Of a stretch of DNA of 36,020 nt, positions 9,129-17,616 are shown one piece after another. This stretch comes from Burkholderiales bacterium. GTDB lineage: Bacteria; Pseudomonadota; Gammaproteobacteria; Burkholderiales; Burkholderiaceae_C. The position numbers were made by a program, and so were the translations under genes. Numbering within the stretch: the first letter of the stretch is position 1; each line of letters begins with the position of its first letter. Below the pieces are notes generated by a model, which worked only from the letters and a program-made list of their open reading frames with translations, was not told the DNA's origin and made no database searches. Where the stretch lies: assembly GCA_028868875.1 (NCBI GenBank), contig JAGWTS010000010.1, positions 1-36,020 on the forward strand, given 5' to 3'.

Positions 9129-10007
9129 ATGCCCGCTACAGCGCCCTTGACCCGGGTCGGCGACCAGACCGACATCCTCGGCGAATCCCCGTTGTGGGAC
9201 GAGCGCGCGCAGGCGCTTTACTGGATCGACATCCGGCGCCCCGCGCTGCGCCGGATGAACGGCGCCGACGGCCGCATCGAGACCTGGACCCTGCCCGCGC
9301 TCGTCGGCTCGATCGCGCTGGCCGAAGACGGCCGCCTGCTCGTCGCGATGGGCGACGAGGTGACGCTGTTCGAGCCCGCGAGCGGGCGCTTCGAGACCCT
9401 GGCGCGGCTGCCGCGGCGCATCGAGGGCCAGCGCTTCAACGACGGCCGCTGCGACCGCCAGGGCCGCTTCTTCGTCGGCACCATGCACAACCTCACGCGC
9501 GCCCCCGAAGGCGTGCTCTACCGGCTCGAAGGCCGCGGCCCGCTGGTGCCGGTGCTGCAAGGCCTGTGCATCCCGAACAGCCTGTCGTGGAGCCCGGACG
9601 GCCGCACGATGTACTTCGCCGACTCGCTGCGCCACGCGATCGAGGCCTTCGACTACGACCCCGTGCGCGGCACGCCGGGCGCGCGCCGCGGCTTCGCCAC
9701 GACCGAGCCTCCGGGCTTTCCCGACGGCGCCATCGTCGACGCCGAAGGCGGCCTGTGGAGCGCGCAGTTCAAGGCCTCGCGCGTGGTGCGCTACGGCGCC
9801 GACGGCCGCGTCGATCGCGTCATCCCGATGCCGGTGGACAAGCCGACCGCCCTCGCCTTCGGCGGCGCGAACCTCGAGCGCCTCTACATCACGAGCGCGA
9901 GCCAGCAGATGTCGGCCGAGGAACTCGCCGCCCAGCCGCTCGCGGGCGCCTTGTTCGTGATGGACCCCGGTGTGCGCGGCCTGCCCGAGCCGCGCTTTGT
10001 TCTCTGA
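9129..10007 (+). CDS. SMP-30/gluconolactonase/LRE family sugar lactonase
   Basis: A 292-residue six-bladed beta-propeller lactonase. The divalent metal ligands known from SMP-30/regucalcin are present: E19 (ILGESPLW), N150 (IPNSLSW) and D199 (FPDGAI). The substrate-side residues R102 and N104 are in QRFNDGRCD. These enzymes open aldonolactones to aldonic acids. The ATG at 9129 starts ten residues before the domain but has no strong ribosome site; an ATG at 9048 in the same frame would add 27 residues with no homology that I can see. The enolase-superfamily gene begins 25 nt after its stop, so the two are probably co-transcribed. They would act in order: lactone opening, then dehydration of the acid. 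Confidence 0.9.
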   Translation: MPATAPLTRVGDQTDILGESPLWDERAQALYWIDIRRPALRRMNGADGRIETWTLPALVGSIALAEDGRLLVAMGDEVTLFEPASGRFETLARLPRRIEGQRFNDGRCDRQGRFFVGTMHNLTRAPEGVLYRLEGRGPLVPVLQGLCIPNSLSWSPDGRTMYFADSLRHAIEAFDYDPVRGTPGARRGFATTEPPGFPDGAIVDAEGGLWSAQFKASRVVRYGADGRVDRVIPMPVDKPTALAFGGANLERLYITSASQQMSAEELAAQPLAGALFVMDPGVRGLPEPRFVL

Positions 10008-10032
10008 CCCAGCCCCTACCCGAGCAGCCGCC

Positions 10033-11169
10033 ATGCAGCCCAGCCCCCCCGTCACCATCGCTTCGGTCGAGGCCTTTGCCTACCGCGTGCCGATCCAGCA
10101 GCCGATCAAGGTTTCGTTCGGCACCTTCCGCGATCGCCCGGTCGTGCTCGTGCGCGTCGTCGACAGCGAAGGCGCCGTCGGCTGGGGCGAAGCCTGGTGC
10201 AACTGGCCCTCGGTCGGTGCCGAGCACCGCGCGCGCCTCGTCAACGACTTCGCCGAGCGCCTCGTCGGCCGGACCTTCGAAGCGCCGCAGCAGGCCTTTC
10301 ATCTGCTGACCCGGCAGCTCGAGGTGCTGGTGCTGCAGACGCTCGAAGTCGGGCCCATCGCCCAGGCCGTGGCGGGCATCGACATCGCTCTGTGGGACCT
10401 CTTCGCACGCAAGGCCGGACAGCCGCTGAACCGCTTCCTGGGCGGCGGCGCGGTCGATTCGGTGCCGGTCTACGTCACCGGCATCAACCCCGACAGTCCC
10501 GAAGCCTTCGCCGCCGCCAGGCGCGCCGAAGGCCACCGCGCCTTCAAGCTCAAGACCGGCTTCGGCCATGCGCTGGACCTGCGCAACCTGCGTGCGATGC
10601 GCGCGGCGATCGGCCCCGACGACGAACTGTCCTGCGACGCCAACCAGGTGCTGGACGTCGACCAGGCGATCGCCTTTTGCCGCGACGTGGCGCCGCTGAA
10701 TCTCGCCTGGTTCGAGGAGCCGATCCGCGTCGACGCGCCAGTCGAAGCCTGGCGCCGCCTCGCCGCCGCCTCGACGACGCCGCTGGCCGGCGGCGAGAAC
10801 CTGCAGGGGGCGCAGTTCGACGCGGCCTGCGCCGATGACGTGCTGCGCGTCATCCAGCCCGACGTCACGAAATGGGGCGGCATCACCGGCAGCCTGCACA
10901 TCGCGCGCGCTGCGGTCGCCGCCGGCAAGCGCTATTGCCCGCATTACTTCGGCGGTGGGGTGTCGCTGCTGGCTTCGCTGCATGTGCTCGCTGCCGCCGG
11001 CGGCAGCGGCCTGCTCGAATTCGACTGCCACCCCAATCCGGGTCGCGAAGCCGTGCTCGGCGATCTGCTGCCGGTGAGCGAGGGCCGTGTGCCGGTGCCC
11101 GGCGGCCCAGGCCTGGGCGCGCTGCCCAACCTGGCCGCGCTGCGCCGCTACCGCACCTGGCCGCTGTAG
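10033..11169 (+). CDS. Mandelate racemase/muconate lactonizing-type enolase-superfamily enzyme, probable acid-sugar dehydratase
   Basis: A 378-residue enolase-superfamily protein with an N-terminal capping domain and a TIM barrel. The active-site set of the mandelate racemase subgroup is complete: KxK at K172 and K174 (FKLKTG), metal ligands D202 (CDAN), E228 (FEEP) and E255 (GGEN), and the His-Asp dyad D277 (IQPDVTKWGG) and H304 (CPHYFGGG). Most bacterial members with this set dehydrate aldonic acids such as galactonate, gluconate, fuconate or rhamnonate to 2-keto-3-deoxy acids. The start ATG at 10033 is the natural domain start; the ORF in the track begins inside the lactonase. No 2-keto-3-deoxy-acid aldolase is adjacent, so the next step must be encoded elsewhere or be done by an unrecognised enzyme. 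Confidence 0.9.
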   Translation: MQPSPPVTIASVEAFAYRVPIQQPIKVSFGTFRDRPVVLVRVVDSEGAVGWGEAWCNWPSVGAEHRARLVNDFAERLVGRTFEAPQQAFHLLTRQLEVLVLQTLEVGPIAQAVAGIDIALWDLFARKAGQPLNRFLGGGAVDSVPVYVTGINPDSPEAFAAARRAEGHRAFKLKTGFGHALDLRNLRAMRAAIGPDDELSCDANQVLDVDQAIAFCRDVAPLNLAWFEEPIRVDAPVEAWRRLAAASTTPLAGGENLQGAQFDAACADDVLRVIQPDVTKWGGITGSLHIARAAVAAGKRYCPHYFGGGVSLLASLHVLAAAGGSGLLEFDCHPNPGREAVLGDLLPVSEGRVPVPGGPGLGALPNLAALRRYRTWPL

Positions 11170-11208
11170 CCTTCCCGAAAAAAGAAGCTTCGAAGCCCCT
11201 TCGGCCCC

Positions 11209-11253
11209 CAGGGGGCGATGCCAGCGGCCGCGCCGGTTGCGTGGCGCCCCCTG
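11209..11253. repeat. Palindromic GC-rich intergenic stem-loop, possible dispersed repeat
   Basis: CAGGGGGCG at 11209-11217 pairs perfectly with CGCCCCCTG at 11245-11253 around a 27-nt loop. It lies between the dehydratase and DUF2520 genes. The surrounding gaagcttcgaagcc and ggcccccaggggg stretches are also palindromic. The arrangement resembles dispersed palindromic elements that are common between genes in Burkholderiales, but no second copy is in this window. It could attenuate transcription between the two genes. Confidence 0.45.
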
Positions 11254-11299
11254 TTCGTTCGGCGGCGCGCCGTGGCCGCAGCCGGCATGGAGACTCGAG

Positions 11300-12217
11300 A
11301 TGACGCGCGCCATTGCGGCTTCGATCGATTCGCTGCGAATCGGCTTCATCGGCGCCGGCCGCCTGGGCCAGGCCCTGGCCTGGAGCCTGGCCGCGCAAGG
11401 GCTGAAGGTGGTGGCCGCGGCGAGCCAGCGCCGCACGAGCGCGCAGGCGCTGGCGGCGCCGATCCCGGGCTGCCGCGTCGACGCGGCGCAGACCCTGGTC
11501 GATGACTGCGATCTCGTTTTCTTGACGACTCCGGATGCCGCGCTCGAGCCCAGCGTCGCCGCCTTGCGCTGGCGCGCGGGCGTCGCCGTCGTCCATTGCA
11601 GCGGCGTCACCGAAGTGGCGGCGCTGGCGAGCGCCGCGGCCGCGGGCGCGCAGGTCGGTGGTTTTCATCCGATGCAGACCTTCGGCGACCCCGCGGTGGC
11701 GGCGCGCTCGCTGCCCGGTTGCACCATCACGATCGAGGCGGGCGAGCCGCTCGACGCCACGCTGGTGGCGCTGGCCGAGCGCCTGCAATGCCGCACCAAC
11801 CGCCTGCCGCCGGGCATGCGGGCGCGCTACCACGCGGCGGCCGGCTACACCTCGCAGTTCATCAACGTGTTGTTCGCCGACGCGGAACGGCTTTGGCGCA
11901 GCTGGGGTGCGAGCGAGGCGCAGGCGGTCGATGCCCTGCTGCCGCTGGCGCGCGGCACGCTCGCCGCGATCGAAGCGGCCGGGATTGCGCGCGCGATGCC
12001 GGGGCCGGTCTCGCGCGGCGACCTGGCTTCGATCGAGAAGCACCTGCAGGCGCTGGTGCCCTTCGGCGACGAGGCCTGCGCCCGCTACCGGATTCTGTGT
12101 CGGGCGACGGTGCCGCTGGCGCAGGAGCGCGGCGCCATCGATGCGCAAATCGCGCGCCGATTCGAGGACTTGCTGGCGCAGCCGAGCGTCGCCGACCGCG
12201 ATCCGTCCGGCCGCTGA
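11300..12217 (+). CDS. Rossmann-fold DUF2520 domain-containing protein
   Basis: A 305-residue protein with an N-terminal Rossmann-like dinucleotide-binding segment (RIGFIGAGRLGQALAWSL) followed by the DUF2520 region. Characteristic blocks are VVHCSGVTEV, GGFHPMQTF and the helical YHAAAGYTSQFINVLF. The family is related to ketopantoate/beta-hydroxyacid dehydrogenases and its reaction is not known to me. The ATG at 11300 follows GGAGACTCGAG. The ORF in the track starts inside the previous gene. It is 130 nt downstream of the dehydratase, separated by a stem-loop, so co-transcription is uncertain. A role as an NAD(P)-dependent oxidoreductase in the neighbouring sugar-acid pathway is possible but unproven. 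Confidence 0.85.
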   Translation: MTRAIAASIDSLRIGFIGAGRLGQALAWSLAAQGLKVVAAASQRRTSAQALAAPIPGCRVDAAQTLVDDCDLVFLTTPDAALEPSVAALRWRAGVAVVHCSGVTEVAALASAAAAGAQVGGFHPMQTFGDPAVAARSLPGCTITIEAGEPLDATLVALAERLQCRTNRLPPGMRARYHAAAGYTSQFINVLFADAERLWRSWGASEAQAVDALLPLARGTLAAIEAAGIARAMPGPVSRGDLASIEKHLQALVPFGDEACARYRILCRATVPLAQERGAIDAQIARRFEDLLAQPSVADRDPSGR

Positions 12218-12230
12218 GGCGAAACCGTGC

Positions 12231-12251
12231 GGCGCTGGTCACGCCAGCGCC
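12231..12251. terminator. Stem-loop between convergent genes, possible bidirectional terminator without T tract
   Basis: GGCGCTGG, loop TCACG and CCAGCGCC form a perfect 8-bp hairpin in the 44-nt gap between the convergent DUF2520 and CoA-transferase genes. The position is right for a shared terminator, but no T run follows on either strand, so intrinsic termination is uncertain. Confidence 0.45.
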
Positions 12252-12261
12252 CGGGGCCTCC

Positions 12262-13362
12262 TCAGCGGTGCTCCCCCAGGCGTGGCGCCGGTGCGAAGGC
12301 CGCGTCGTCCCACTCCGTCTTGTAGGGCGGCGCGGGGATCTCGGCACGCTGGCCGTTGACCGTCATCGGCCGGGTCCGCAACTGCGGGTGGTCGATCAGG
12401 TCGTGCACCGAGTTGATGGCGCCGAACGCGGTCTGGGCCTCGGTCAGGCGGGCGATGGCCTGGGCGTGGCTCAGGCGGGCGAAGGCGCACTGGACGGCCT
12501 CTTCCAGCGCCTCGCGGTGCTGGACCCGGGCGGCATTGCTGCAAAAGCGCGGATCGCTCGCCATGGCGGCGTCGCCCATCACCACGGTGCAGAAGTTCGC
12601 CCACTCGCGTTCGTTCTGGATCGACAGCACGATGGCTCGACCGTCGCTGCAGGTGTAGGCGCCGTAGGGCGCGATGCTGGGGTGCTTCAAGCCGACGCGC
12701 TCCGGTGCCTTGCCGCCGTAGCGCGCCTGCAGATAGGGCACCGCCATCAGCTCGGCGGCGGAATCGAACAGCGAGACCTGGACGCCGCTGCCGCGGCCGC
12801 TGCGCTCGCGCTGCAGCAGGGCCTGCTGCACGCCGATGAGCGCGTTCATGCCGGCGCTGATGTCGCAGATCGAAACGCCGATGCGGCCCCAGGGTCCGGG
12901 CGCGCCGCTGACGGCGACGAGCCCGGCTTCGGCCTGCACGAGCAGGTCGTAGGCCTTCAGATGCTGCAAGGGCCCGGATTCGCCGTAGCCGCTGATGTCG
13001 CAGGTGACGAGACGCGGATGGCGCTGGCGCAGGATGCCCGATCCGAAGCCGAGCCGGGCCGCTGCGCCGGGCGCGAGGTTCTGCACGAACACGTCGGCCG
13101 TTTCCAGCAGCCCGTGCAGCTCCTGCCTGGCCTCGGGCTGGCGCAGGTCGAGCACCAGCGATTCCTTGCCGCGGTTGATCCAGACGAAGTACGCGGACTC
13201 GCCGAAGACCGCGTGGTCGTAGCCGCGCGCGAAGTCGCCCTCCGGGCGCTCGATCTTGATGACGCGGGCGCCGGCGTCGGCCAGTCGGCTGGTGCAGTAG
13301 GGCGCTGCCACCGCCTGTTCCAGCGCGACGACGGTGATTCCCTCGAGTGGTTTGCCGGGCAT
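12262..13362 (-). CDS. Family III CoA-transferase, itaconate/C5-dicarboxylate type
   Basis: A 366-residue family III CoA-transferase. The N terminus (GITVVALEQAVAAPYCTSRL) and the blocks ERPEGDFARGYD, WINRGKESL and CDISGYGESGP closely resemble my recollection of Pseudomonas aeruginosa PA0882, the itaconate CoA-transferase. The expected catalytic Asp is D167 in SICDISAG. Relatives activate itaconate, mesaconate, citramalate or similar diacids with succinyl-CoA. A citramalyl-CoA-lyase-like gene at 18502 supports a C5-diacid role. The ATG at 13362 is chosen because the family begins here; an upstream in-frame ATG (MGVDPND) would add 13 residues. It is the last gene of the minus-strand series starting at 18402, and a LysR regulator lies 119 nt upstream. 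Confidence 0.87.
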   Translation of the reverse strand: MPGKPLEGITVVALEQAVAAPYCTSRLADAGARVIKIERPEGDFARGYDHAVFGESAYFVWINRGKESLVLDLRQPEARQELHGLLETADVFVQNLAPGAAARLGFGSGILRQRHPRLVTCDISGYGESGPLQHLKAYDLLVQAEAGLVAVSGAPGPWGRIGVSICDISAGMNALIGVQQALLQRERSGRGSGVQVSLFDSAAELMAVPYLQARYGGKAPERVGLKHPSIAPYGAYTCSDGRAIVLSIQNEREWANFCTVVMGDAAMASDPRFCSNAARVQHREALEEAVQCAFARLSHAQAIARLTEAQTAFGAINSVHDLIDHPQLRTRPMTVNGQRAEIPAPPYKTEWDDAAFAPAPRLGEHR

Positions 13363-13481
13363 CGTGGGGGACTCGTGGAGGTCGTTGGGGTCGACGCCCA
13401 TTCTTCGGCCGCACGCCCGCGGCCGTCCATCGGAATCTGTGCAAGCCCGACTTGTGGATTTTCGAACCGGGTGCCGCCGCC

Positions 13482-14393
13482 TCAGGCCCTGCCGGCTTGC
13501 GTCAGGTGCTTCACGAGCAGCGCGAGCGAGGAATTCGCCGGCCGCAGCTGCTTGACGCAGATGAGCATGCGGCGCTCGGCCCATTCGTCGGCCAGCGGCC
13601 GCACCACCAGGCCCATCGCGGTGCCCAGCGCCAGGGCCGCCTGCCAGGGCAGCAGCCCCGTGCCCAGGCCGGCCTGCACCATGCGGCACACGGCCTCGAA
13701 GCTGCGCACCTGCACGCGCAACTGCAGCGTCTTTTCGGCGATCACGGCCTGCTGGGCGAGCAGGCGCATCATCGACGAGCCCGATTCCAGGGCGATGAGG
13801 TCGTCGTCGAGCACGTCCTCGAAGACCACGCTCGGTGCCGCGTCGCGCGCCTGGGCCGAGGCGAGCCGGTGGTCGGCGCGCAGCACCACCGCCAGGCGAT
13901 CGGTGCGGTAGGGGAGGGTGTCGAGCCCGTCGGTGGCGACGCCCTCGACGACGATGCCGATGTCGCCTTCGGCGGCATTGAGCGAGCGCACGATCTCGTC
14001 GCTCCAGCGTTCCAGCACGATGAGTCGCACATCCGGGTTGGCCTGGGCGAAACCGGCGAGGTCGTCGGGCAGCGCCTCGGTGATGACCGAGGTGTTGGCG
14101 AGCACGCGCAGCGCCCCCTTGCTGCCGGCCGCGTGGTCGCGCATGTCGGCCTGCATCTGGTTGATCTCGACCAGCAGGGCCTGGGCGTGGGGCAGCAGCG
14201 AGGCGCCCGCCGGCGTCAGCTCCACGCCGCGCGGCGAGCGCTCGAACAGCGTCGTCTTGAAGCGGTGTTCCAGCAGCGCCATGCGCCGGCTCGCAGCGGC
14301 CAGGCCGATGTTCGAGGCCTCGGCCGCCTTGGTCAGGCTGCGCAATTCGGCGGCCCGCACGAAGAGGGCCAGGGAGTCGATATCGGGCAGCAT
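13482..14393 (-). CDS. LysR-family transcriptional regulator
   Basis: A 303-residue LysR regulator. The N-terminal winged helix-turn-helix covers about 1-65 (FVRAAELRSLTKAAEASNIGL then ASRRMALLEH). A substrate-binding-like effector domain begins near 90. The recognition segment has GLAAASRR where SQPAVSRQ is more usual. It lies between the lactonase-like gene and the itaconate-type CoA-transferase gene on the same strand, with gaps of 48 and 119 nt. It probably controls one or both, but no clear T-N11-A box is visible in the short gap upstream of it. An effector such as a diacid or CoA ester is a guess from context. Confidence 0.9.
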   Translation of the reverse strand: MLPDIDSLALFVRAAELRSLTKAAEASNIGLAAASRRMALLEHRFKTTLFERSPRGVELTPAGASLLPHAQALLVEINQMQADMRDHAAGSKGALRVLANTSVITEALPDDLAGFAQANPDVRLIVLERWSDEIVRSLNAAEGDIGIVVEGVATDGLDTLPYRTDRLAVVLRADHRLASAQARDAAPSVVFEDVLDDDLIALESGSSMMRLLAQQAVIAEKTLQLRVQVRSFEAVCRMVQAGLGTGLLPWQAALALGTAMGLVVRPLADEWAERRMLICVKQLRPANSSLALLVKHLTQAGRA

Positions 14394-14441
14394 CGTGGAC
14401 AGCCAGGGGTGAGCGGCAATGCTACCTGCACGGCGGCCGGC

Positions 14442-16256
14442 TCAGGCCTCGATCAGCGCGACCGCATAGGGCTCGAGGCGCAGGGTCCGGTCGGCCGTGC
14501 CGGCAGCGCGCCAGGCGGGCGCTTCGTCCCGGCTGGCATCGAGCGCCAGCTGGCGGCTTGCGGCGGCCAGCCCCTCGAGCTGCACCTCGGCCGGCTCGGG
14601 GCCCAGATTGCCGATCACGACCAGCGGCCGCCCGTCGCGCTGCAGCGCCAGCGCCGCAATCCGCTGCGGCTGCGAAACCTGCACGCTCAGCCGGCGCGCC
14701 GGCCGCCCGAGCTGGCGCAGGAGGTGGAACGCGGGATGGCGCGTCACGCCGCCGCCGGACTCGAGGGTCACGATGCCCTGGGCCCCGCGCAGCGACAGCA
14801 GGGTGAGCGCCTGCACGCCGTGCTGGGCCAGGCCGACGACATGGCCCAGGGCCCAGGCGGCGCCGAACTGGGCGCGGCTGCGCGGATCGACCGCGGCCAA
14901 GGCGATGCGGCGCGTGCCGTCGCTGGGCGGCTGCGCGCCGAGCGGACTGGAGCGCGCGGCGATCGCGCTCGGGCCGATGCGCAGCGGCAGCGCCGGCTCG
15001 CGTGCGCGCCAGCTCGCGACCAGGGCCGGCAGGCTGGCGAGGCCGAGCATGACTTCGTCGTCGTCCGCGCCGTGCACGACCGAGGCGGTGGTGAAGCTCG
15101 CGAAGTCGACCGCGCCCAGCGCGTCGAGCCGGCTCAGCTGGACGAAGAAATGGGGCGTGCCGCCGCCGACCTCGACCCGCGCCAGCACGCGCCGGGCCGC
15201 GTCGATGGTGGCGGGGTCGCTCGGGAAGACGGCGATGGCCGCGGGTGCGACGGCGGCCGCGTCGAGCTCGGCCTGCAGCGCCTGGAGTGCGGCCGTCGCG
15301 TCGCCGGCGTCGGGCAGCAGGGCATCCAGCCGCAGCCGGGCGCCGGCGGCTTCCAGCATCGCCGCCATGCCGGGCCAGTGCACGCCCAGGCCCGGGCGCC
15401 AGGCCAGATGCAATTGCGCCGGCCGCAGCTCGCGCAGCAAGGGCAGCAGCGCCGCTTCGCGGGCGTCGTCCGCGTGGACCTCGATGCCCACCGCGAGCCA
15501 GGGCCCGGAATCGGCGCCCGGCGTCACGCGCAGCGGCTCGTGCGGCCGCCGCACGAGCCGCTGCGGGCGCTCGATGCGCAGCAGCGCCGATTGCCGCAGC
15601 GCCACGCCGGCGCCGAGCCGGTAAGGCCGCGGCGCCATGTTCGAGCGGCTGTAGGTCTTGAACGAGGCGTCGGCGTTGTTGCGCTGGTCCTCGGTCTCGA
15701 AGCTGTCGCCTTCGAGGGTGGCCTGGGCCCAGCGCCCCGGCGCCCATTCGTGGCGCAGCGCGCGCACGAGCATGAACGGCGGCCAGGGCGGAACCTGTTC
15801 GGGAAAGGTCGAGGCGCTGCAGCGCCCGTCGGTGTGCGTGACCTGCACGCGTGCGCCGCAGGCCTGCAGCGGATGCAGCAGGCACAGGCCCAGGCGGTTC
15901 AGCTCGAGGTCCGCCGTCGGGACGGCCTCGGCCTCGAAGCGGATGCTGCCGTCGGCGCTGCCGCCGAGGTGCAGGCGGAAAGGAAGCGGCGCCGGGGTGG
16001 CAAAGCGGCCCTCGATGCGGACCTCGAACGCATCGTCGGCGCTGCGGATCTCGATGTGCTCGACGAGCGCCTGCGGCGTGCCCCAGTCGGCATCGCGCAG
16101 CACGAAGGCCAGCCCGTGCCAGACCTCGTGCCCGCCGCAGCGGATGTGGCGCAGCCGCCCGCGCTGCAGTTCCAGCGTCAGCGGGCCCGCCCGCAGCACG
16201 CGCGCGGGCTCGACGGCTTCGTCGGTGCCGTAAAGGCGCTGCGCGGGCGACGCCAC
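14442..16256 (-). CDS. apnL: D-apionate-lactonase-like protein (three-domain TIM-barrel family)
   Basis: A 604-residue protein that I recognise by its family blocks: LYGTDEAVEPARVLRAGPL at the N terminus, LRHIRCGGHEVWHGLAFVLRD, DADWGT, and ETEDQRNNADASFKTYSR, where relatives usually read DQRNWTDASFKTY. Such proteins have an N-terminal beta domain, a central TIM barrel (here about 270-500) and a C-terminal beta domain. Characterised members are D-apionate lactonases (ApnL) of apiose catabolism; many others are untested. The 745-residue ORF in the track is not real upstream because it overlaps the EthD gene in a wrong frame. I chose the GTG at 16256, 17 nt after the EthD stop, with GAAGG just upstream. 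The neighbours (hydratase, dehydrogenase, EthD protein) are not the published apiose set, so the true lactone may differ. Confidence 0.65.
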   Translation of the reverse strand: MASPAQRLYGTDEAVEPARVLRAGPLTLELQRGRLRHIRCGGHEVWHGLAFVLRDADWGTPQALVEHIEIRSADDAFEVRIEGRFATPAPLPFRLHLGGSADGSIRFEAEAVPTADLELNRLGLCLLHPLQACGARVQVTHTDGRCSASTFPEQVPPWPPFMLVRALRHEWAPGRWAQATLEGDSFETEDQRNNADASFKTYSRSNMAPRPYRLGAGVALRQSALLRIERPQRLVRRPHEPLRVTPGADSGPWLAVGIEVHADDAREAALLPLLRELRPAQLHLAWRPGLGVHWPGMAAMLEAAGARLRLDALLPDAGDATAALQALQAELDAAAVAPAAIAVFPSDPATIDAARRVLARVEVGGGTPHFFVQLSRLDALGAVDFASFTTASVVHGADDDEVMLGLASLPALVASWRAREPALPLRIGPSAIAARSSPLGAQPPSDGTRRIALAAVDPRSRAQFGAAWALGHVVGLAQHGVQALTLLSLRGAQGIVTLESGGGVTRHPAFHLLRQLGRPARRLSVQVSQPQRIAALALQRDGRPLVVIGNLGPEPAEVQLEGLAAASRQLALDASRDEAPAWRAAGTADRTLRLEPYAVALIEA

Positions 16257-16273
16257 GCCAGCCCTTCGCGCCT

Positions 16274-16615
16274 TCAGGTGTCGAGCATCAGGTGCTCGAC
16301 CGCGACGATGGGGTGGATGTCGCCGGCGAAGTTCGGCAGGTCGGCCAGCAGCGTCTTGCCCTCGGGGCTGGCGAGCGAGGCCGCGAGCGCCTCCTCGGAG
16401 TCGAACCAGAGTTCGGAGAAGCCGTCGTAAGGGAAATGCGGGAAGCGCTCGCGGTCGACGAAGTTGACCGAATAGCGGCGCAGGTTCGGCAGCTTCATGC
16501 ACAGCACGGCGTGCACTTCCAGCCAGTGCTTCTTGAAGGCCTCGTAGGGCATGCCGTCCTTCTTGCGCAGGATGCCGAGGCGCTTGGTTTGGGTCTGGGC
16601 CACCAGGGCCTCCAT
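16274..16615 (-). CDS. EthD-domain protein
   Basis: A 113-residue protein with an EthD/NIPSNAP-like dimeric alpha-beta barrel. Visible blocks are the KRLGILRKKDGMPYEAFKKH helix start, EVHAVLCMKLPNLRRY with the conserved His region, and DGFSELWFDSEEALAASL with SPEG. The family includes small proteins next to sugar, ether and polyketide degradation genes; a few are isomerases, decarboxylases or dehydratases, most have no known activity. The ATG at 16615 begins the domain; no strong ribosome site is seen. The longer 182-residue ORF adds unrelated sequence. It is followed after 17 nt by the lactonase-like gene, so translation may be coupled. Confidence 0.82.
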   Translation of the reverse strand: MEALVAQTQTKRLGILRKKDGMPYEAFKKHWLEVHAVLCMKLPNLRRYSVNFVDRERFPHFPYDGFSELWFDSEEALAASLASPEGKTLLADLPNFAGDIHPIVAVEHLMLDT

Positions 16616-16685
16616 CGGTGGAAACGATGGCCGCAATGCTAGTGACGAAGGGCGCGCCTGCCCATTCGAATTCGGGCAAACGGCT

Positions 16686-17573
16686 CTACGAGGCCTGCGA
16701 AGGCGGGGCCTCGGCGAGCAGCCCGGCGAGCTCGGGCACCAGCGCCTCGGGGCCGGCGCGCTCCAGCGCGGATTGCAGCGTGTCCCGTACCGCGCCTGCC
16801 ACCGCCGCGGCGGCCCCGGCATCGCCCGCCATCTGGCGGTAGTAGCCCAGGTCCTTGGCGGCGTTGGCGATCGAGAAGCGCAGCCCGCCGGGGTCGCGCG
16901 CGAGCAGGTACGGCTTGATGCGCTCGAGTGCGATGCCGCCGCCGCCGCCCTTGGCCAGCACGTCGACGAAGGCCGCGGCCTCGACGCCGCTGCGCTGGGC
17001 GCAGGCGGCGGCCTCGGCGATCAGCGTGACCATGCCCAGCGAGACGTAGTTGTGCAGCAGCTTCATGCCGTGGCCCGCGCCCACCGGCCCCATGTGGGTG
17101 ATGTTCTCGGCGAAGCAGCGCAGGATCGGGCGGCAGGCTTCGAGCAGGTCGGCGTCTCCGCCCACCAGCAGGTTGAGGCGGCCTTCGGCGGCTTCCTTGG
17201 GCGTGCGCGTCATCGGCGCGTCGAGAAAGTGCGATCCCGCCCGCTGCACCGCCTGCGCCATGCGCAGCGTCGAAGACGGAATCGCGGTCGAGCAGTCGAT
17301 GACGATGCAGCCCGGGCGCAGGCCCTCGAGAACGCCCTCGGGCCCGGTGAGCACGGCTTCGACCTGGGGCGAGCCGGTCACGACCAGGATCACGACGTCG
17401 ACGCACGCGGCCAGCGCCTTCGCGCTGTCCACGCCCACCGCGCCGGCGGCCTTCAGGGCCTGCAGCGGCTGGTTGCCCGGGTGCTCCAGCAGCACCAGTT
17501 CATGGCCGTGCTTGACGAGGTTGGTGGCGATGCCCTGCCCCATCATGCCGATGCCCACCATGCCGATCTTCAT
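16686..17573 (-). CDS. NAD(P)-dependent beta-hydroxyacid dehydrogenase (second paralogue)
   Basis: A 295-residue protein of the 3-hydroxyisobutyrate dehydrogenase superfamily. The nucleotide motif is GMVGIGMMGQGIA and the catalytic Lys is K171 in GAGHGMKLLHN. The substrate loop reads LDAPMTRTPKEAAEGRL. Against E. coli YihU numbering it keeps R123 and S178 but has H174 instead of Asn, whereas the paralogue at 3367 keeps only the Asn. It therefore probably binds an anionic hydroxyacid or aldehyde different from that of the first paralogue. It lies 43 nt after the hydratase-like gene and 70 nt before the EthD gene in the same minus-strand series. Confidence 0.88.
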   Translation of the reverse strand: MKIGMVGIGMMGQGIATNLVKHGHELVLLEHPGNQPLQALKAAGAVGVDSAKALAACVDVVILVVTGSPQVEAVLTGPEGVLEGLRPGCIVIDCSTAIPSSTLRMAQAVQRAGSHFLDAPMTRTPKEAAEGRLNLLVGGDADLLEACRPILRCFAENITHMGPVGAGHGMKLLHNYVSLGMVTLIAEAAACAQRSGVEAAAFVDVLAKGGGGGIALERIKPYLLARDPGGLRFSIANAAKDLGYYRQMAGDAGAAAAVAGAVRDTLQSALERAGPEALVPELAGLLAEAPPSQAS

Positions 17574-17616
17574 TGCGTTTCCTTTTCGAGTTGATTGGGT
17601 TCAGAGCTTCTCGAGC

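Noticed and set aside
7247-10309. 1020-residue plus-strand ORF spanning permease, SDR and lactonase genes
   Set aside because: It runs antisense to two genes and out of frame through the lactonase; no recognisable protein family.
13347-16430. 1027-residue plus-strand ORF antisense to the LysR and lactonase-like genes
   Set aside because: Composition is Arg/Gly/Ala-rich with no domain, and it is antisense to well-supported genes with high GC at third positions. It is a shadow.
16257-16679. N-terminal extension of the lactonase-like ORF (745-residue version)
   Set aside because: The extension is the EthD gene read in a wrong frame; homology begins at LYGTDEAVEP after the GTG at 16256.
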